Part shown: positions 19,990 through 42,993 of the stretch, in pieces
Numbering within the stretch: position 1 is the stretch's first letter
How the letters are laid out: each line of letters starts with the position of its first letter
NCBI GenBank assembly: GCA_029582165.1
Contig: CM055869.1
Location: 7,100,425-7,164,424 of the forward strand
Length of the DNA: 64,000 nt
Direction: 5' to 3'
Source: Portulaca oleracea
Taxonomy: Eukaryota > Streptophyta > Magnoliopsida > Caryophyllales > Portulacaceae
The notes under the pieces: generated by a model
Database searches by the model: none
What the model saw: only the letters and a program-made list of their open reading frames with translations
What the model was told of the DNA's origin: nothing
Program-made: the position numbers and the translations under genes

Positions 19990-21050
19990 TTAGCTAGTTT
20001 CTTCAACTTTGTTGCTTAATTATGAGGTACTTTCCGATCAATGTTAATCGATCAAGAGTTGGGTATTTATACTATGTGAGGAAATAACAGAAAAGGAAAT
20101 ATCTGTGCTAGCTAACTTGGACTAAAACTTGATATATCTAACACCCCCTCAAGAACGTTTTTGGATTGACATACGTGATCACTGGAGCAATCCTTCAACA
20201 ACGTTTTGTTGGATGGAGTGACAATCGATGTAAATGTGTTTAATGCGCTCGTGGAAGGTTGGATTCTTTGTTTTATGGACTGCAGATTGGACGTTGTCGC
20301 AGAAAAAAATGATTGACTTCAAGGAAGTGATACCCAATTATTCAATAAGTCGGACAATCCATGTTACTTCACAGGCAGTCTGTGATAAGGCTCTATATTC
20401 AGCCTTGGATGATGATTTGGAAACTGGTGATTGTTTCTTGCTTTTTCATCCTATGGGTGCGTTGCCAAAGAGAATGAGGTAGCCTATGACCAATCTTCTT
20501 AAGAAAGAACATGCACCCGAATCAGAGTGTGAGAATGCTTTGATGGTGAGCTGATCTAAACCTTTTTGTAGGATGTCTTGCCCAACAGTATCTCGAACAT
20601 ATCTTAGGGTATGCTGTAAAGCATTAAGATTGAGAAGTTTGAGGTTGCATGAATCGGCTTAAAGTTTAATTTGTGCAACAAAATTCAGGTCTGACCTAAT
20701 GTTGTCAGGAAATTCAACTTTCCATCAAGAGCTCTATAAATCAAAGGATCTTGGAAGAGCTGACCTTCATTGGGATCCAACTTCATATTAATAAGAAGTG
20801 GTTTAGAGGCAGGGGATGGAGATAACTCTTATCATTCTTTGAGAAGCTCCCTCGTAAACTTGTATTGCGATAAGATCACCCCTTCTAGTACATGTAGCAT
20901 TTCTAGTCCAAGGAAATAGTTGAGTTGACCCAAATTTTTGATTCCGAAAAGCAAGTCCAAGTGAGATTTGGCATGTTGAATTTCAGCTTGATTTGATCAT
21001 GTAATTAAGGTATCATCAACATACAGTACAACAATAATTGTCATGCGTAT
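19990..21050 (-). pseudogene. Antisense Ty1/copia pol and LTR relic
   Basis: On the minus strand, reverse-transcriptase words (VVLYVDDT near 21045-21000, LNYFLGLEMLH) are followed by RNase H-like words (SKAEYRALSQTACEVTWIVR near 20405-20340, and a decayed CDN-SAVH region). Next come a polypurine tract and an LTR start TGTTAGATATATC (about 20145). Several stops and frameshifts break the frame. It is the 3' part of a dead copia element between GH1-A and GH1-B; the LTR end toward 19990 is not defined. Confidence 0.75.
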
Positions 21051-21439
21051 CAGTTGAAGATTTGTTAATGAATAAAAAGGAATCATTTTTAGATTGTTAA
21101 TATCCTGAAGATATAAGAGTGATACTGAGTTTAGCAAATCACTGTCCGATGGCTTGTTTATGTGTAATTTGAGTTTTCAACAATAAAAAAAGAAGAAGCA
21201 TATAATCCACAATTTTGGAGGTGCTCTAAATTAAATATAAAGGTAGACTACTCTAATTTAAAAAACTTTTTGAGCTAAGAGTAGTAGTCATGACCACCCC
21301 TACCCTTCACACAAATATACAACTAGTCGGATAGGCGATAAATATTAAGCATTTTATAATTGATATAACCCTCAAAAACTTAGTTTCTAATAAATTTTAA
21401 TTTGATGATAAAATTAGTACATATACCAAAACGTATATA
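21051..21439. other. Spacer without recognisable gene
   Basis: AT-rich sequence between the copia relic and a MITE. No conserved frame or repeat was recognised. Confidence 0.4.
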
Positions 21440-21696
21440 CTCCCTCCGTTCCATATTAACTTTCGTCTTTGGAAATTATGCAGTCAAACTTCAAAAATTT
21501 TGACCGTAAATTTCTCAATATATAAAATGAGTTGGTATATAAAATTATCATCATTAGATTGGTAATGAAAAATACTATAATAAAAGTATAATATTGCAAT
21601 TGTTAATAACATATTATGTAAGAAATTATCAATCAAAAAATAATATTGGAGAGCGTGAAAATCAAAACTATGACAATTAATATGGAACGGAGGGAG
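21440..21696. mobile_element. Stowaway MITE upstream of GH1-B
   Basis: Left end CTCCCTCCGTTCCATATTAA and right end TTAATATGGAACGGAGGGAG form perfect inverted repeats. TA flanks both sides (21438-21439, 21697-21698). At 257 bp and with such intact ends it looks young. It lies about 440 bp before the GH1-B start and so could affect that promoter. Confidence 0.9.
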
Positions 21697-21698
21697 TA

Positions 21699-22137
21699 TG
21701 ATCTTATCATATATATTTGATGCCACTTATGGCATCCAACTAGAATGGGAGGACCAAGAAAATCTCATGAGTATAGTAGCAGTCCAATAAGTCTTTAACA
21801 GCTTGCGAGGGAGCCACACAATATTAATTGCAAAGAGCCAAAAATATGCCCAAATGACAACACCTTTGAAAACTCAGTGACTAATTAAATCCGCAACTAC
21901 CCAGTTGCTCAAACGTAATAATTCTTGGACCTGTAAGTCCCACAACTTATGATTGGTAGCTAGCTACTACTCTATCATTACTCATTACTTTGAAATTATG
22001 ACACAAGCACACTTTTATCTTGCTAGCTAGCTACCAGATTTGCTAGTACAAACAAAGATATTTGATGCCTAAAAATTTGAGAGAAACAAGTCAAGATAGT
22101 ACTACTTTGAGATAGGGCAAAGAGAGAACAAGCTAGT
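21699..22137. promoter_or_regulatory. Proximal upstream region of GH1-B
   Basis: This is the stretch between the MITE and the GH1-B start codon, so it should hold the promoter and 5' leader. No unambiguous TATA box was chosen. It shares no obvious block with the upstream regions of GH1-C and GH1-D. Several GCTAGCTAG words lie near 21957-22033. Confidence 0.3.
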
Positions 22138-33019
<10,882 letters not shown>

Positions 33020-33157
33020 GGGTCCTTTAAAACTTATTAATAGACTATATTTTTAGCATTCTATGACATATATATATTCGAATAGTTGGATAGTTATGTA
33101 TGTTTTTTAGGAGGGTTATGATGGTCACTGGAAACGTTGAATGATATATATACGGTA

Positions 33158-33662
33158 CCCCTTCCTTTCTTTATGGTCTTGGAAATTGTGCAGTAAATTT
33201 ATAAAAATTTTAACTGTAAATTTCTCAACATATGTAATGATTTGTTAAATAAAGCTAGTACCATAAAATTTATAGCGAAAAATATTTTTATAAAAATATA
33301 ATTTTACAATTTTTTTGAAAATAGATTGTTACTCCCTCCGTTCCATATTAAGTGTCATAATTTTGACTTTCACGGTCTCCAATATCATTATTTGATTGAT
33401 AATTTCTTGCATTATATGTTATTAACAATGCAATATTATATTTTTATGATTGTATTTTTTCATTAGGAATTTAATGGTGGTAATTTTATATAGCAACTCA
33501 TTGTATATGTTGAGAAATTTACGGTCAAAATTTTTGAAGTTTGACTGCACAATTTCCAAAGACGACAGTTAATATGGAACGGAGGGAGTAAAAAATAATA
33601 ATCAAAATCTTACATTGGAGATTATAAAAATAAAAAAAATAAATATTTAGAAATGGAGGGAG
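33158..33662. mobile_element. Outer Stowaway MITE (host of a nested copy)
   Basis: Left end CCCCTTCCTTTCTTTATGGT and right end AAATGGAGGGAG, with TA on both sides (33156-33157, 33663-33664). It is split by the younger element at 33332-33588. It lies 140 bp after the GH1-B stop and may be within its 3' untranslated or downstream region. Confidence 0.7.
33332..33588. mobile_element. Inner Stowaway MITE
   Basis: Ends CTCCCTCCGTTCCATATTAA and TTAATATGGAACGGAGGGAG, flanked by TA (33330-33331, 33589-33590). It is 257 bp, the same length and ends as the copy at 21440-21696, and in reverse orientation relative to that copy. Confidence 0.88.
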
Positions 33663-33993
33663 TACTGAAAAAATTCAATTGATTTTTTCAGTAATTTATT
33701 TTAATTCAGAGAAAAGTGTGGAAAAAAATGATATCGTAATCACAGCCATGTTTAGCATAATCCTTTGTTTACCAGTACCTTTTTGGAGAAGCGGTTGAAG
33801 AAATTATATGTATATTAAGTAAATTTAGTTGATTAGTAAACTCATTAATATGAATTGATGTTGTGGATAACAGTAAGCGTGTAACCAGGTTAGCTTAAAA
33901 GAATGTTTTTTTGTGTGGATCCAAAATCAATCACATGGAGAAAATGGATCAGGGCACCAACCCGCAGTAAGCACATTCATAGTAATCCGATTG
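33663..33993. other. Spacer, no gene seen
   Basis: AT-rich DNA between the nested MITE and the solo LTR; no frame or repeat was recognised. Confidence 0.4.
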
Positions 33994-35230
33994 TGTAGAC
34001 CCCGAAAAATTGATAACCTTTTTCGCGGCGCTACTTAAAAAAAATGATTGGAAGCCGACTAGGATTGCTTAACCTTAAATAAGGTTGAACTTTTAAGAAT
34101 ACTTTTGCTGACAGACTAATTTAATTTATGCGTCATAATCACGAAATTCGTTTTTTTTAAAAAAAAAATAAAAAGGAAAAGGAAAATGAGCAAACCCGTC
34201 TGGGTTCATGAGTTGAACCGAACCGGGTTTTGCTACTGTCAGACCCAAGAACAAATACACAAAAGAAAAGAAAGAAAAGGAGGTGGTAAACCCGTCTGGG
34301 TTCATGAATTGAACCGAACCGGGTTATCTCTTGCGCCATCCACAGATTAGACCGAAAAACAAAGGTAAGGGAGTGAGGAAGGGGTTTCAGAACCCGTCCG
34401 AGTTCGTACCTTCATATCCTCGCTTAATTCTATCACTTTCCTCAAAAGAATAAGAGTGCACCACAGAAATAAAAAGAAAAATACCGAAGTATGAACATAG
34501 AGTCGCCAGTTGAATTTTTAGGAGAAAAACAACAAACCGTTTAAATACAAACTCCGGCCTGCGAATCCAGAGACGGATTCGGAGGTAAGGTTACGAATTT
34601 GACAATTAAAATCATCAAATCCGCCTATTCAAACTAATAGACTCTACTAGGATTAAATCAAAGCAAATAAATTGAAAAGGGAGGAATTTGATATAAATTT
34701 CACAAGTTTAACATTAATGTCATGCAAATTATGAATTGAAAACACAAGTAATACATGAATTCGTTAGGTTGCATTACATGGTTTACAGCAATGTGATAAT
34801 TATTCTAACCTTTGGTGAAGTAGCATGCAAAGGGAGAGAAGAGATAGAGAGAATATGCTAGTGTCAGTACTCTAGCATAATCCGGGGTCTCCAAATGGAG
34901 GGGGAATAGGTTTAATTTTATAGTGGAATGTAGGTTAGATGGGGCGATTAGGGTTTAATTTAGGTTTAGCCGCGGTAATACGACTTCGCTAACTCAGCCG
35001 GGTTTGGGCCGAGCTGAGCTAAGCTCTGGCTCACCAAACTCAGCCGGGTTTGGACCGAGCCAAGTTGAGCTCTGGCCCAACAAACTCAGACGGGTTTGGG
35101 CCGTAATGTTGGGCCATTTTTCTTGCTTTCGGGCTAGAAAAGAAATAGGCTTGCATGCTACTAAATTACTCGGCTAGCTTATTTTTACAGATAACTAAAA
35201 TTAATACCGGTACAAAATCCGGTGTCTACA
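33994..35230 (+). mobile_element. Solo LTR (Ty3/gypsy-like)
   Basis: 1237 bp beginning TGTAGACCCCG and ending CCGGTGTCTACA, flanked by the perfect 5-bp duplication GATTG (33989-33993 and 35231-35235). Inside are two direct copies of a block containing AACCCGTCTGGGTTCATGA and GAACCGAACCGGGTT (about 34194-34229 and 34290-34326). The AGCCGGGTTTGG word is also repeated (about 34998-35100). No internal region is present. Its start resembles the sequence at 63724. Confidence 0.82.
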
Positions 35231-35583
35231 GATTGGATCCTTTGATGGTGAGGATGCGTGCGACTTACTTGTTGATCTAGAGGATTTTATCCTTGAGGAT
35301 ACAAATGGTAGAGTCAGGAACACATACAAGAAAAAACAAAACATGTTGATAAAATCTAAGTGAAGTTGTTGATCTTTTAATATTGCAATTGAATGAGAAA
35401 GTCTTTTTGATTTTAGTGAGTTTGCAACTTGTTGTATTGCTTATGTTTAGCAGTTCTTGTTGTAGGCCTTTGTCTTTTGAAGTTGGTTATTCACTGTTTT
35501 GTAATGTTGTTTTGACATTTGGTTTTCAATAATTTGGAAAAAATATATACATAGTAAATAGTTTCCAAAAATCAATATTTATA

Positions 35584-35765
35584 GGCCTTGTTCGGCAGAA
35601 TTAGCGGTTTATATAGCGGATAAATTTGTTTGAGAAGCGGATAGTTGTTACATATATTAATTAGAATGATAACTGTTTAACTAAACTTTTGAAATAAGTG
35701 TTCAGTGAAATTGGCAGTTTCATTATATGCTGTATGTAAAATGACAGTAACGCCCAAACTACAAC

Positions 35766-35816
<51 letters not shown>

Positions 35817-35834
35817 CATCATCATCACTGCTGC

Positions 35835-35873
<39 letters not shown>

Positions 35874-36189
35874 ATATGAAATTTTGAATAACTACATTTA
35901 CATCAAATTCTACAATTAAATACTAAATTAGGCAAAACATATTCAATAAACAAATTGGTAAGGTAGTAATGATTAACAAAGGTTTTTCCATAAAAAAAAA
36001 TGGTTAACAAAGATGTCAATGCATGCATTGAAAGCTAAAATTATTAGGGCTAATAGTGGAAGAAAGAATTATAAAACGCTAATTATTGATATCATCGCTA
36101 ATTTACTAAACATATAAAATAGAACAAGATAAAGTTTTAACCAGTCAAAACTCTAAACGCTATATAAAACGTTATTGTCGAACATACCC
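35584..36189. mobile_element. MITE-like inverted-repeat element
   Basis: GGCCTTGTTCGGCA...TTTATATAGCGG at the left is mirrored by AACGCTATATAAAACG...TGTCGAACATACCC at the right. The target duplication is not clear. An hAT-type origin is possible. It contains the ATT microsatellite. Confidence 0.5.
35766..35872. repeat. ATT/ATC trinucleotide microsatellite
   Basis: About 17 ATT units, then ATC units, then an interrupted CATTAT run. It makes artificial Leu- or Ile-rich frames on both strands. Confidence 0.95.
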
Positions 36190-37835
36190 ATAATCAATGC
36201 TTTTTGGTCAAATAGGAAACACTACTTTTAAATATCACCGATGTGTTTGAAAAATAAGTTTGCGAAACAGTTTTCATTCCCCACGAGTGCCTGACTGCCT
36301 ATTTTATTTGCAATCAACGAAACACTATTGCTATTTTGCCAATTGGCAAAGATTATTTGTGGAAAATAATAGTGCCAGCAATAAAAAAAAAAATATTGGT
36401 GCCAGCAGGCCCAGGGAGCCCCTCGTTATTAATTGCTATCAGCCAAATACTAGTATTGTTGCCAATTACGAGTACCATGATAGAGTGGTCTTGCCAAATA
36501 AATAAATAAATAAATAATGATAGAGCGGAAAACGTGATTAATTATCTGTACTTTTCAACATCTGTCGGCAGGGGACGCTACATTTAAACTTTATACTTAG
36601 TGATCATTTTATACCATAATTTATTTATATAAAATTATAATCATTATATTTGTAATAAAAAATATTATTATAAAAATATAATATTGAAATTATTAATAAA
36701 ATATTATATAAGAAATTATTAATCAAATAATGATATTAAAAACCGTAATAATCGATACAATGATAATTAATATAGAACGGAAAGAGTATTTACATATAAT
36801 AATAAAAATTATTAATGCAATTTTTTAAAGATCTTTGCGTTGTCAACTTCCTCCCATATACAAAAATATACAAAGAAATTGAATTTGTTAGACAAAAGAA
36901 CCTTTTAAAGGCCGAAAACCACACCAATTTGAAACTCAAAAATCGTTTGGGTTTGGGAAGCTAAGTTACATAAATACGTGCTCTCAACAATGAGTTGTTA
37001 AACGTGTATAGTAGCAATTAGCTCTATAATGGGAAGTTAAGTAGGAATATAAACACAAAGAGAGCATGAGAAAAACATAAAAATGCAAAGTTACTCGTTC
37101 ACCGGACAACTTCTCACCTTCTCATCCAAATTTAATCCCACAATAAAGAAAATAAAAAAATATTATCAAATTTATCAATTACTTGCTATTTTTGAAAATT
37201 AATTCTATCAAAATTATTTTCTTTTTCAACTATGGTAGTTGAAAATTATATATCATTAATTTATCAAAAATAAATCATAATTTAGAAAAAAGAATTATGT
37301 TTCACTAAATATGGTTAATTATTGTAACAAATTATGTTGATCAACCTACATTGATTTTGGATTTTTACGGTAAAATCAATGGTATTTGCACTTTGAAAAA
37401 AGTCAATTATGATAAAATTTTCTTAAAAATATTCAATTTTTTGTAAAAGTTTATATCTTAACATATAGAATTACTTATTTTAACAAGTCTTATGGTCAAT
37501 ATATATTAATTTTTTTTTAATGGTAGAATTAAGGGTAATTATATATTTCAACTACCATAGTTGAAATTTTTTTGAACTATAATAAAATCAGCTATATTAT
37601 GTTAAAAATCCAAGACTGAAGTCGGGCTAGTTAAGCTGTAAAGTACTCCCTTAATCCCTTTTTATTTGACACTTAATTTGAAAAAAAAAATGAAGAAACC
37701 AATACACAACACAAAGTTTTAGGTAGAAATACATCACAATGACAAAGATGTCCTCAAATATGGTTGAATAATTGGTTCACAAACCATTTATTAAGGTTAT
37801 GTAGTAAAATTATTATCGCTTAATTATATTAAAAT
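36190..37835. other. Intergenic region with decayed MITEs
   Basis: No gene seen. About 36600-36788 retains the interior and right end (ATATAGAACGGAAAGAG then TA) of a decayed Stowaway MITE. About 37215-37575 has the self-palindromic word CAACTATGGTAGTTG at one end and CAACTACCATAGTTG at the other, an inverted-repeat element also seen near 52632. The rest is AT-rich. Confidence 0.5.
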
Positions 37836-38356
37836 TGTTGCAAATGAAGTTACAATATGTTAATGGCAACAAGGCATTTTGTCCCACATAGGTAGAGAAA
37901 TCAAGTTGAAAGTGGTTTATATATCCCACCACACTTATTAGTATTAAATAAGTGTGAAGGGGTGTTTTATGGAGGAAGGTATGGCTTGGGACTCCACACG
38001 CGCGCGCGCGCCGCCGCCGCCCGCCCGCCTGTCCGGACGGTCCGGTCGCGGTCGCGGTCGTGATGGCCTATAAATTGGGCTCTTCCATGGCTTGAACAAC
38101 ACACCAACAATCATCTTCTCCTCTTCATCTTCTACATCCTCTTCCATTAATATTTTCTGGGCAATCAGCTTTTACATACTCCAAGTTCTTAGCCTTGAGT
38201 GCACAAGTCTAAGAGCTAGCTGAGTTAACCTTGGGGAGTGACCGGCAATATCGATTGTCACCTAGGTCGTGCCGTAATCGCTTTCAAGGCACTGGTTTAT
38301 CCACGACTCAGTTCTAGATTCCGAAACCAATAGCCTTGATTCAATTATTTCCAACA
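37836..38356 (+). repeat. 5' LTR of the copia element (short form)
   Basis: 521 bp. It contains an alternating CG run (37999-38011) followed by GCC repeats, then a TATA-like CCTATAAATTGG near 38067. Relative to the 3' LTR it lacks about 140 bp upstream of the TATA-like box. Confidence 0.9.
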
Positions 38357-38377
38357 ATTTGAAAGCGATTATTATCA

Positions 38378-39175
38378 ATGGCTGCTCCACAAAAATCTCT
38401 CACTGAAACCTACAGAGTCGAGCCTCTTGATGGGACTAACTACAAACGTTGGTCTCAAAAATTGTTTTTATGTCTGGAGCAAATGGAGATTGATTATGTA
38501 CTATCATCTCCACATCTCAACGATCCAAATGCTCCACAACCACAGTATGATCCTGAGAGAACGCCTACTGCACCAACAACTCCACTCATACCACTCGATG
38601 AAATTGCCAAGAGGAAACTGGAGAAAGATAACAAAACGGCTCGAAGTTACATTCTCACCAGCATGACAAATCCATTGTTTGATTTGTATGTCATTTTCAA
38701 TACTGCCAAAGAAACATGGGAAAAGCTGAAGATCAAGTATGGAACTGAAGATGCTGGAAAGAAGAAGTACGTGGTCGACAGGTGGATGGAGTTCAAAATC
38801 GTCGACGACCAACCAATATTGGAGCAGGTTCATATTTATGAGAACCTATGTGCTGAGGTGCTAAACGAAGGAATGAAAATGTGCGAGATTCTTCAAGCAA
38901 ATGTGCTGCTTGGAAAATTCCCACCATCTTGGAAGGACTACAGGAACCACCTAAAGCACAAGAAGAAGGACATGTCGCTTCAAGAACTAATCAGTCATAT
39001 GAGGACTGAAGAAGCGAATCGATTAAAAGATAAGATGTCTTCTCTCTCTGTAAATTCTGCTAAGGCTAACCTTGTTGAATCTGTTGGTCCTTCAAACAAA
39101 GACAGGTTCAAAGGAAAGAATAAGAAGGATCAGAAATCTAAGCAGTGGAACGGGCCTAACAAAGAAAATCCGTAA
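38378..39175 (+). CDS. Copia gag (capsid-like)
   Basis: Intact frame of 265 aa starting MAAPQKSLTETYRVEPLDGT, with NYKRWSQKLFLCLEQMEIDY, the standard copia gag opening. LKIKYGTEDAGKKKYVVDRW and LLGKFPPSWKDYRNHLKHKK lie further on, and a Lys-rich tail at the C-terminus. The zinc knuckle expected next is damaged: only HKAYQC remains in another frame after about 39170, so a deletion with frameshift separates gag from pol. Confidence 0.85.
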   Translation: MAAPQKSLTETYRVEPLDGTNYKRWSQKLFLCLEQMEIDYVLSSPHLNDPNAPQPQYDPERTPTAPTTPLIPLDEIAKRKLEKDNKTARSYILTSMTNPLFDLYVIFNTAKETWEKLKIKYGTEDAGKKKYVVDRWMEFKIVDDQPILEQVHIYENLCAEVLNEGMKMCEILQANVLLGKFPPSWKDYRNHLKHKKKDMSLQELISHMRTEEANRLKDKMSSLSVNSAKANLVESVGPSNKDRFKGKNKKDQKSKQWNGPNKENP

Positions 39176-41276
39176 GGAGAAGGGAAGGTCCATCGCTACA
39201 TCTCATGAAACCCGCCACAAGGCATATCAATGCAACCAGCGCGAGGATCCTCCTGCACAGAATGCCAAAAGGAATCAGGCCAACCTGACTAAAGACTCCG
39301 AAGTATTCTGTGCAGTAACTGTGGAAGCAAACCTAATCACCAATAACACAGAATGGATCCTGGACAATGGAGCGACCAGACATTTCTGCGCCAATAAGGA
39401 ACTAATGCATGACTTCGAGGAAGTTCATGATGGAGAGAAGGTCTTCATGGGCAATGCTACCACTACAGCGGTATTGGGTAAAGGAAAAGTTCTCCTTAAG
39501 TTTACTTCTGGAAAATTATTATGTTTATTCAATGTGCTGTATGTACCTTCCTTACGTAGAAACCTAGTTTCTAGTAGCCTCCTTGACATTGCTGGTTTTG
39601 AAGTAAACCAAAAGGCTGGTAAAATTGTCATACTTCGTAATGAAGTATTTGTAGGGAAGGGATATCGTAGCAATGGCCTATATGTTTTAAATGTTGCTCC
39701 CGAGAATAATAAGATTGGTTCTACTTCTGCTTATATCGCTGAGTCTGTTGATTTGTGGCATAGTAGACTTGGACATGTAAATTATGCTTCCTTAAACAGA
39801 CTAAAGAACATGCGGCTAATTCCTAGTATTAGCACTGAGAATTGTTCTAAGTGTGATGTCTGTGTTGAAGCAAACTTTGCTAAAAAACCCTTTAAGTCAG
39901 TATTGACAAGGTCTACACAGTTGCTTGAACTTATCCATTCAGACTTAGCAGACTTTAAGAACACAATGAGTAAAGGAGGAAAGAAGTGGTACATCACCTT
40001 TGTAGATGACTACTCTAGATATACCAAAGTCTATCTCCTTAAGTCTAAAGATGAGGCTGAAGAAATGTTCTTAAAGTATAAGGCAGAAGTTGAGAATCAG
40101 TTAGATAGAAAAATCAAAAGGCTTAGATCTGATAGGGGTGGTGAATATGATTCAAGCTCTTTAGCTGTCTTTTGCGAGAAAAACAGAATCGTACATGAGA
40201 CCTCTGCCCCTTACACACCTCAGCAGAATGGCATAGCGGAACGGAAAAACCGTACCCTTAAGGAAATGATGAATGACATGCTTGTGAGTTCTGGTCTATC
40301 TGATAATAGGTGGGGGGAAGCTGTTTTAACTGCTTGTTTTATTTTGAATAGAGTTCCCCATAAGAAATTAGATCAAACTCCATATGAACTCTGGAAAGGG
40401 TACGCCCCAAACTTGAAATATTTGAAAGTGTGGGGGTGTTTGGCCAAGGTAGCCTTACCCGGTCATAAACGCACAAACATAGGTCCTAAAACCTTTGATG
40501 CTGTCTTCATTGGTTATGCTCAAAACAGTGCTGCTTATAGATTTATGTCTTTAAGTGATTACTCCATTTCTGAGTATAGAGATGCTGAGTTTTTTGAGCT
40601 TGTTTTTCCATTGAAGAAACATGTGCCTAATGTGGTATCTGATAATGTGCCTAGCTCTGTGCCTGAAAATGTTAGTTTGCCTACTTCTAGTTCTGATGAT
40701 AGAGGTATGACAGTAGAACCTAGAAGGAGTAAGAGGCAAAGAATTGCAACTGACTTTGGTCCAGTCTTTATTACTTCTTGTCTAGTGGAAGTGATTGACA
40801 AACATGAAATAGATGTCTTGACTGATGAAGTTGCATCTGTATTCCTAATTGAGGAAGATCCAAAAACCTACACTGAAGCAGTTCGGTCTATCGATGCAAC
40901 CTTTTGGAGAGAAGCCATTAAGTGTGAAATAGATTCCCTTGAGTCTAATAAGACTTGGGAATTAACTGACTTACCCAAAGGTTGTAGACCTATCAGTAGC
41001 AAATGGATCTTTAAGAAGAAATTAAAGTCTGATGGTTCAGTTGACAAATATAAGGCTAGACTAGTCATTAGAGGCTTTGATCAAAAGAAGGGAATAGATT
41101 ACTTTGACACCTATTCTCCAGTAACAAAAATAAGCACCATTAGAACTCTAATTGCCTTGCCTGCCATCTTTGATCTTGTTGTGCATCAGATGGATGTTAA
41201 GACAGCTTTCCTCAATGGTGACTTAGAAGAAGAAATTTATATGACCCAACCTGAGGGTTTTGAGATTCAGGGTTAA
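39160..41276 (+). pseudogene. Copia pol part 1: protease, integrase, first half of reverse transcriptase
   Basis: WILDNGATRHFCA is the protease site, with Asn where DSG is usual. LWHSRLGHVNYASL and CSKCDVCVEA form the pre-integrase zinc site. The integrase core shows VDDYSRYTKVY, RSDRGGEYDS and PQQNGIAERKNRTLKEM (the D, D, E residues are present). FWREAIKCEIDSLESNKTWE and YKARLVIRGFDQKKGIDYFD, then MDVKTAFLNGDLEEEIYMTQ, are reverse transcriptase. The frame stops at 41276 because of a frameshift; the continuation starts in another frame at about 41260. Confidence 0.85.
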
Positions 41277-42388
41277 GGTGTGCAAATTAAGAAAATCCCT
41301 TTATGGTCTAAAGCAAGCACCTAAGCAATGGTACGAAAAATTTGACAGTTCCCTTATGGAAAATGGGTTTACTGCAAATTTGTCTGATTCCTGTGTTTAT
41401 TCAAAACTAATAGGATCAGATTGTGTGCTTATATGTTTGTATGTTGATGACATGCTGATCTTTGGCACAAACTTGCATGTAGTTAGTGACACTAAGAAGT
41501 TGTTGTCTTCTTTATTCGAAATGAAAGATATGGGTGAAGCTGATGTGATCTTGGGAATTAAGATATGCAAAACAAACACTGATTTTGCCTTATGACAGTC
41601 ACATTATATTGAGAAAGTGTAAAAGAAATTTAATCACTTTGATGTGACGCCTGTTAGAACTCCCTATGATCCCAGCCTTTGCTTAAAGAAAAACAACGAC
41701 ATTTGTGTGTCACAAACAGAGTATGCCAAGATTATAGGAAGTGTAATATTCTTAATGAACTTTACTCGTCCTGACATTGCTTATGCAGTAAGTAGATTGA
41801 GTCGGTATACTCATAACCCTAGTCAAGAACATTGGAGTGCACTTTATCATTTGCTTAAGTACCTTAGAGGTACAATGGATTGGTGTTTGCATTTTAACAA
41901 ATTTCATGCTGTTGTAGAGGGTGATTGTGATGCAAACTGGATTTCTGATAACGATGAAGTTAGCTCTAATAGTGGTTATGTGTTTACTTTAGGTGGAGGG
42001 GCTATTTCATGGAAGTTTGCAAAACAGACTTGCATAGCCCGCTCCACCATGGAATCTGAATTTATTGCTCTTGAGTTAGCAGGTCAAGAAGCAGAGTGGC
42101 TCAGAAGCTTGTTAGCTGATGTGCCTCTATGGGGAAAACAAGAGGCACCTGTCTCTATACATTGCGACTCGCAGGCAGCAATTGGAGTGGCTCACAACAG
42201 TGTCTACAACGGAAAGAGGAGACACATCCGTATCAGACACAGTGCAGTGAAACAATAGCTAAAACATGGTGTCATATCCTTGTTGTATGTGAGATCCGAG
42301 AAGAATTTGGCGGATCCTTTCACTAAAGGATTGACGAGACGAGTTGTTCTAGAAGCATCGAGGGGGATAGGGCTTAAGCCTATGGCTT
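41260..42388 (+). pseudogene. Copia pol part 2: reverse transcriptase active site and RNase H
   Basis: YGLKQAPKQWYEKFD and the catalytic LYVDDMLIFG come first. Stops at 41593-41595 and 41620-41622 then interrupt. From 41644 the frame gives the connection region ([20 protein letters not shown]) and RNase H ([39 protein letters not shown]). A stop at 42256-42258 breaks the last part, which continues in frame as SEKNLADPFTKGL. The element cannot make a full pol. Confidence 0.85.
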
Positions 42389-42993
42389 GAAGAGGTATGG
42401 TGGACACCCGCTTGTGGTCAAATGAAACCATACTAATCTTCGAGATGCACTACATTCCTATCCCTATGGTGCTAGGTAGTGCTTTGAGGTTGAGTTTTAC
42501 TCTTAATGAATCTACGCCCGTTTTGGGGGGTGCTTGTGATACGCACTGATGGATTCACCGATTGTATGTTATAAGGATGAGCTAATTGCTCTTAATAATT
42601 CCATAGCCATAATTTTTTGGTGGTCTGTATTGAGGTAGACTTGATGGAATTACCTATATAAGTGTGAAGGTTTGGCCGCCTTCTATGGGAGAATGAGGCT
42701 ATCTCTCTAGAGCACTTATGAAACCCAAGGTATACGCATGGCCATAAAAGCGTAATTATGTTATCGCGGAGTATGTAATTTCTACAGGGTTGATATGTGT
42801 TGTGGGGGTCTCGATCAAATCACAATCTTTCAAGTTCAAGGCATAGTACACTTGTTAGACTATTGATTGTTGCCTTACATCACTAATGTGTCAATTCAAT
42901 CTTATGATATTGATGCCTAAGTATCTGACCCATTATTGCCCATATTTTCTTTCTTGTTCTTTCTGCTTTCCTTGTATGCCATTAGTGGGGGAT

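Noticed and set aside
20234..20482. 82-codon plus-strand frame between GH1-A and GH1-B
   Set aside because: It is the antisense shadow of the copia RNase H relic, whose motifs are readable on the minus strand.
35661..35887. Leu/Ile-rich frames on both strands
   Set aside because: They are produced by the ATT/ATC microsatellite.
38378..42388. Copia polyprotein as a functional gene
   Set aside because: Two frameshifts, at least three internal stops, a lost zinc knuckle and a changed protease triad make it a dead element.
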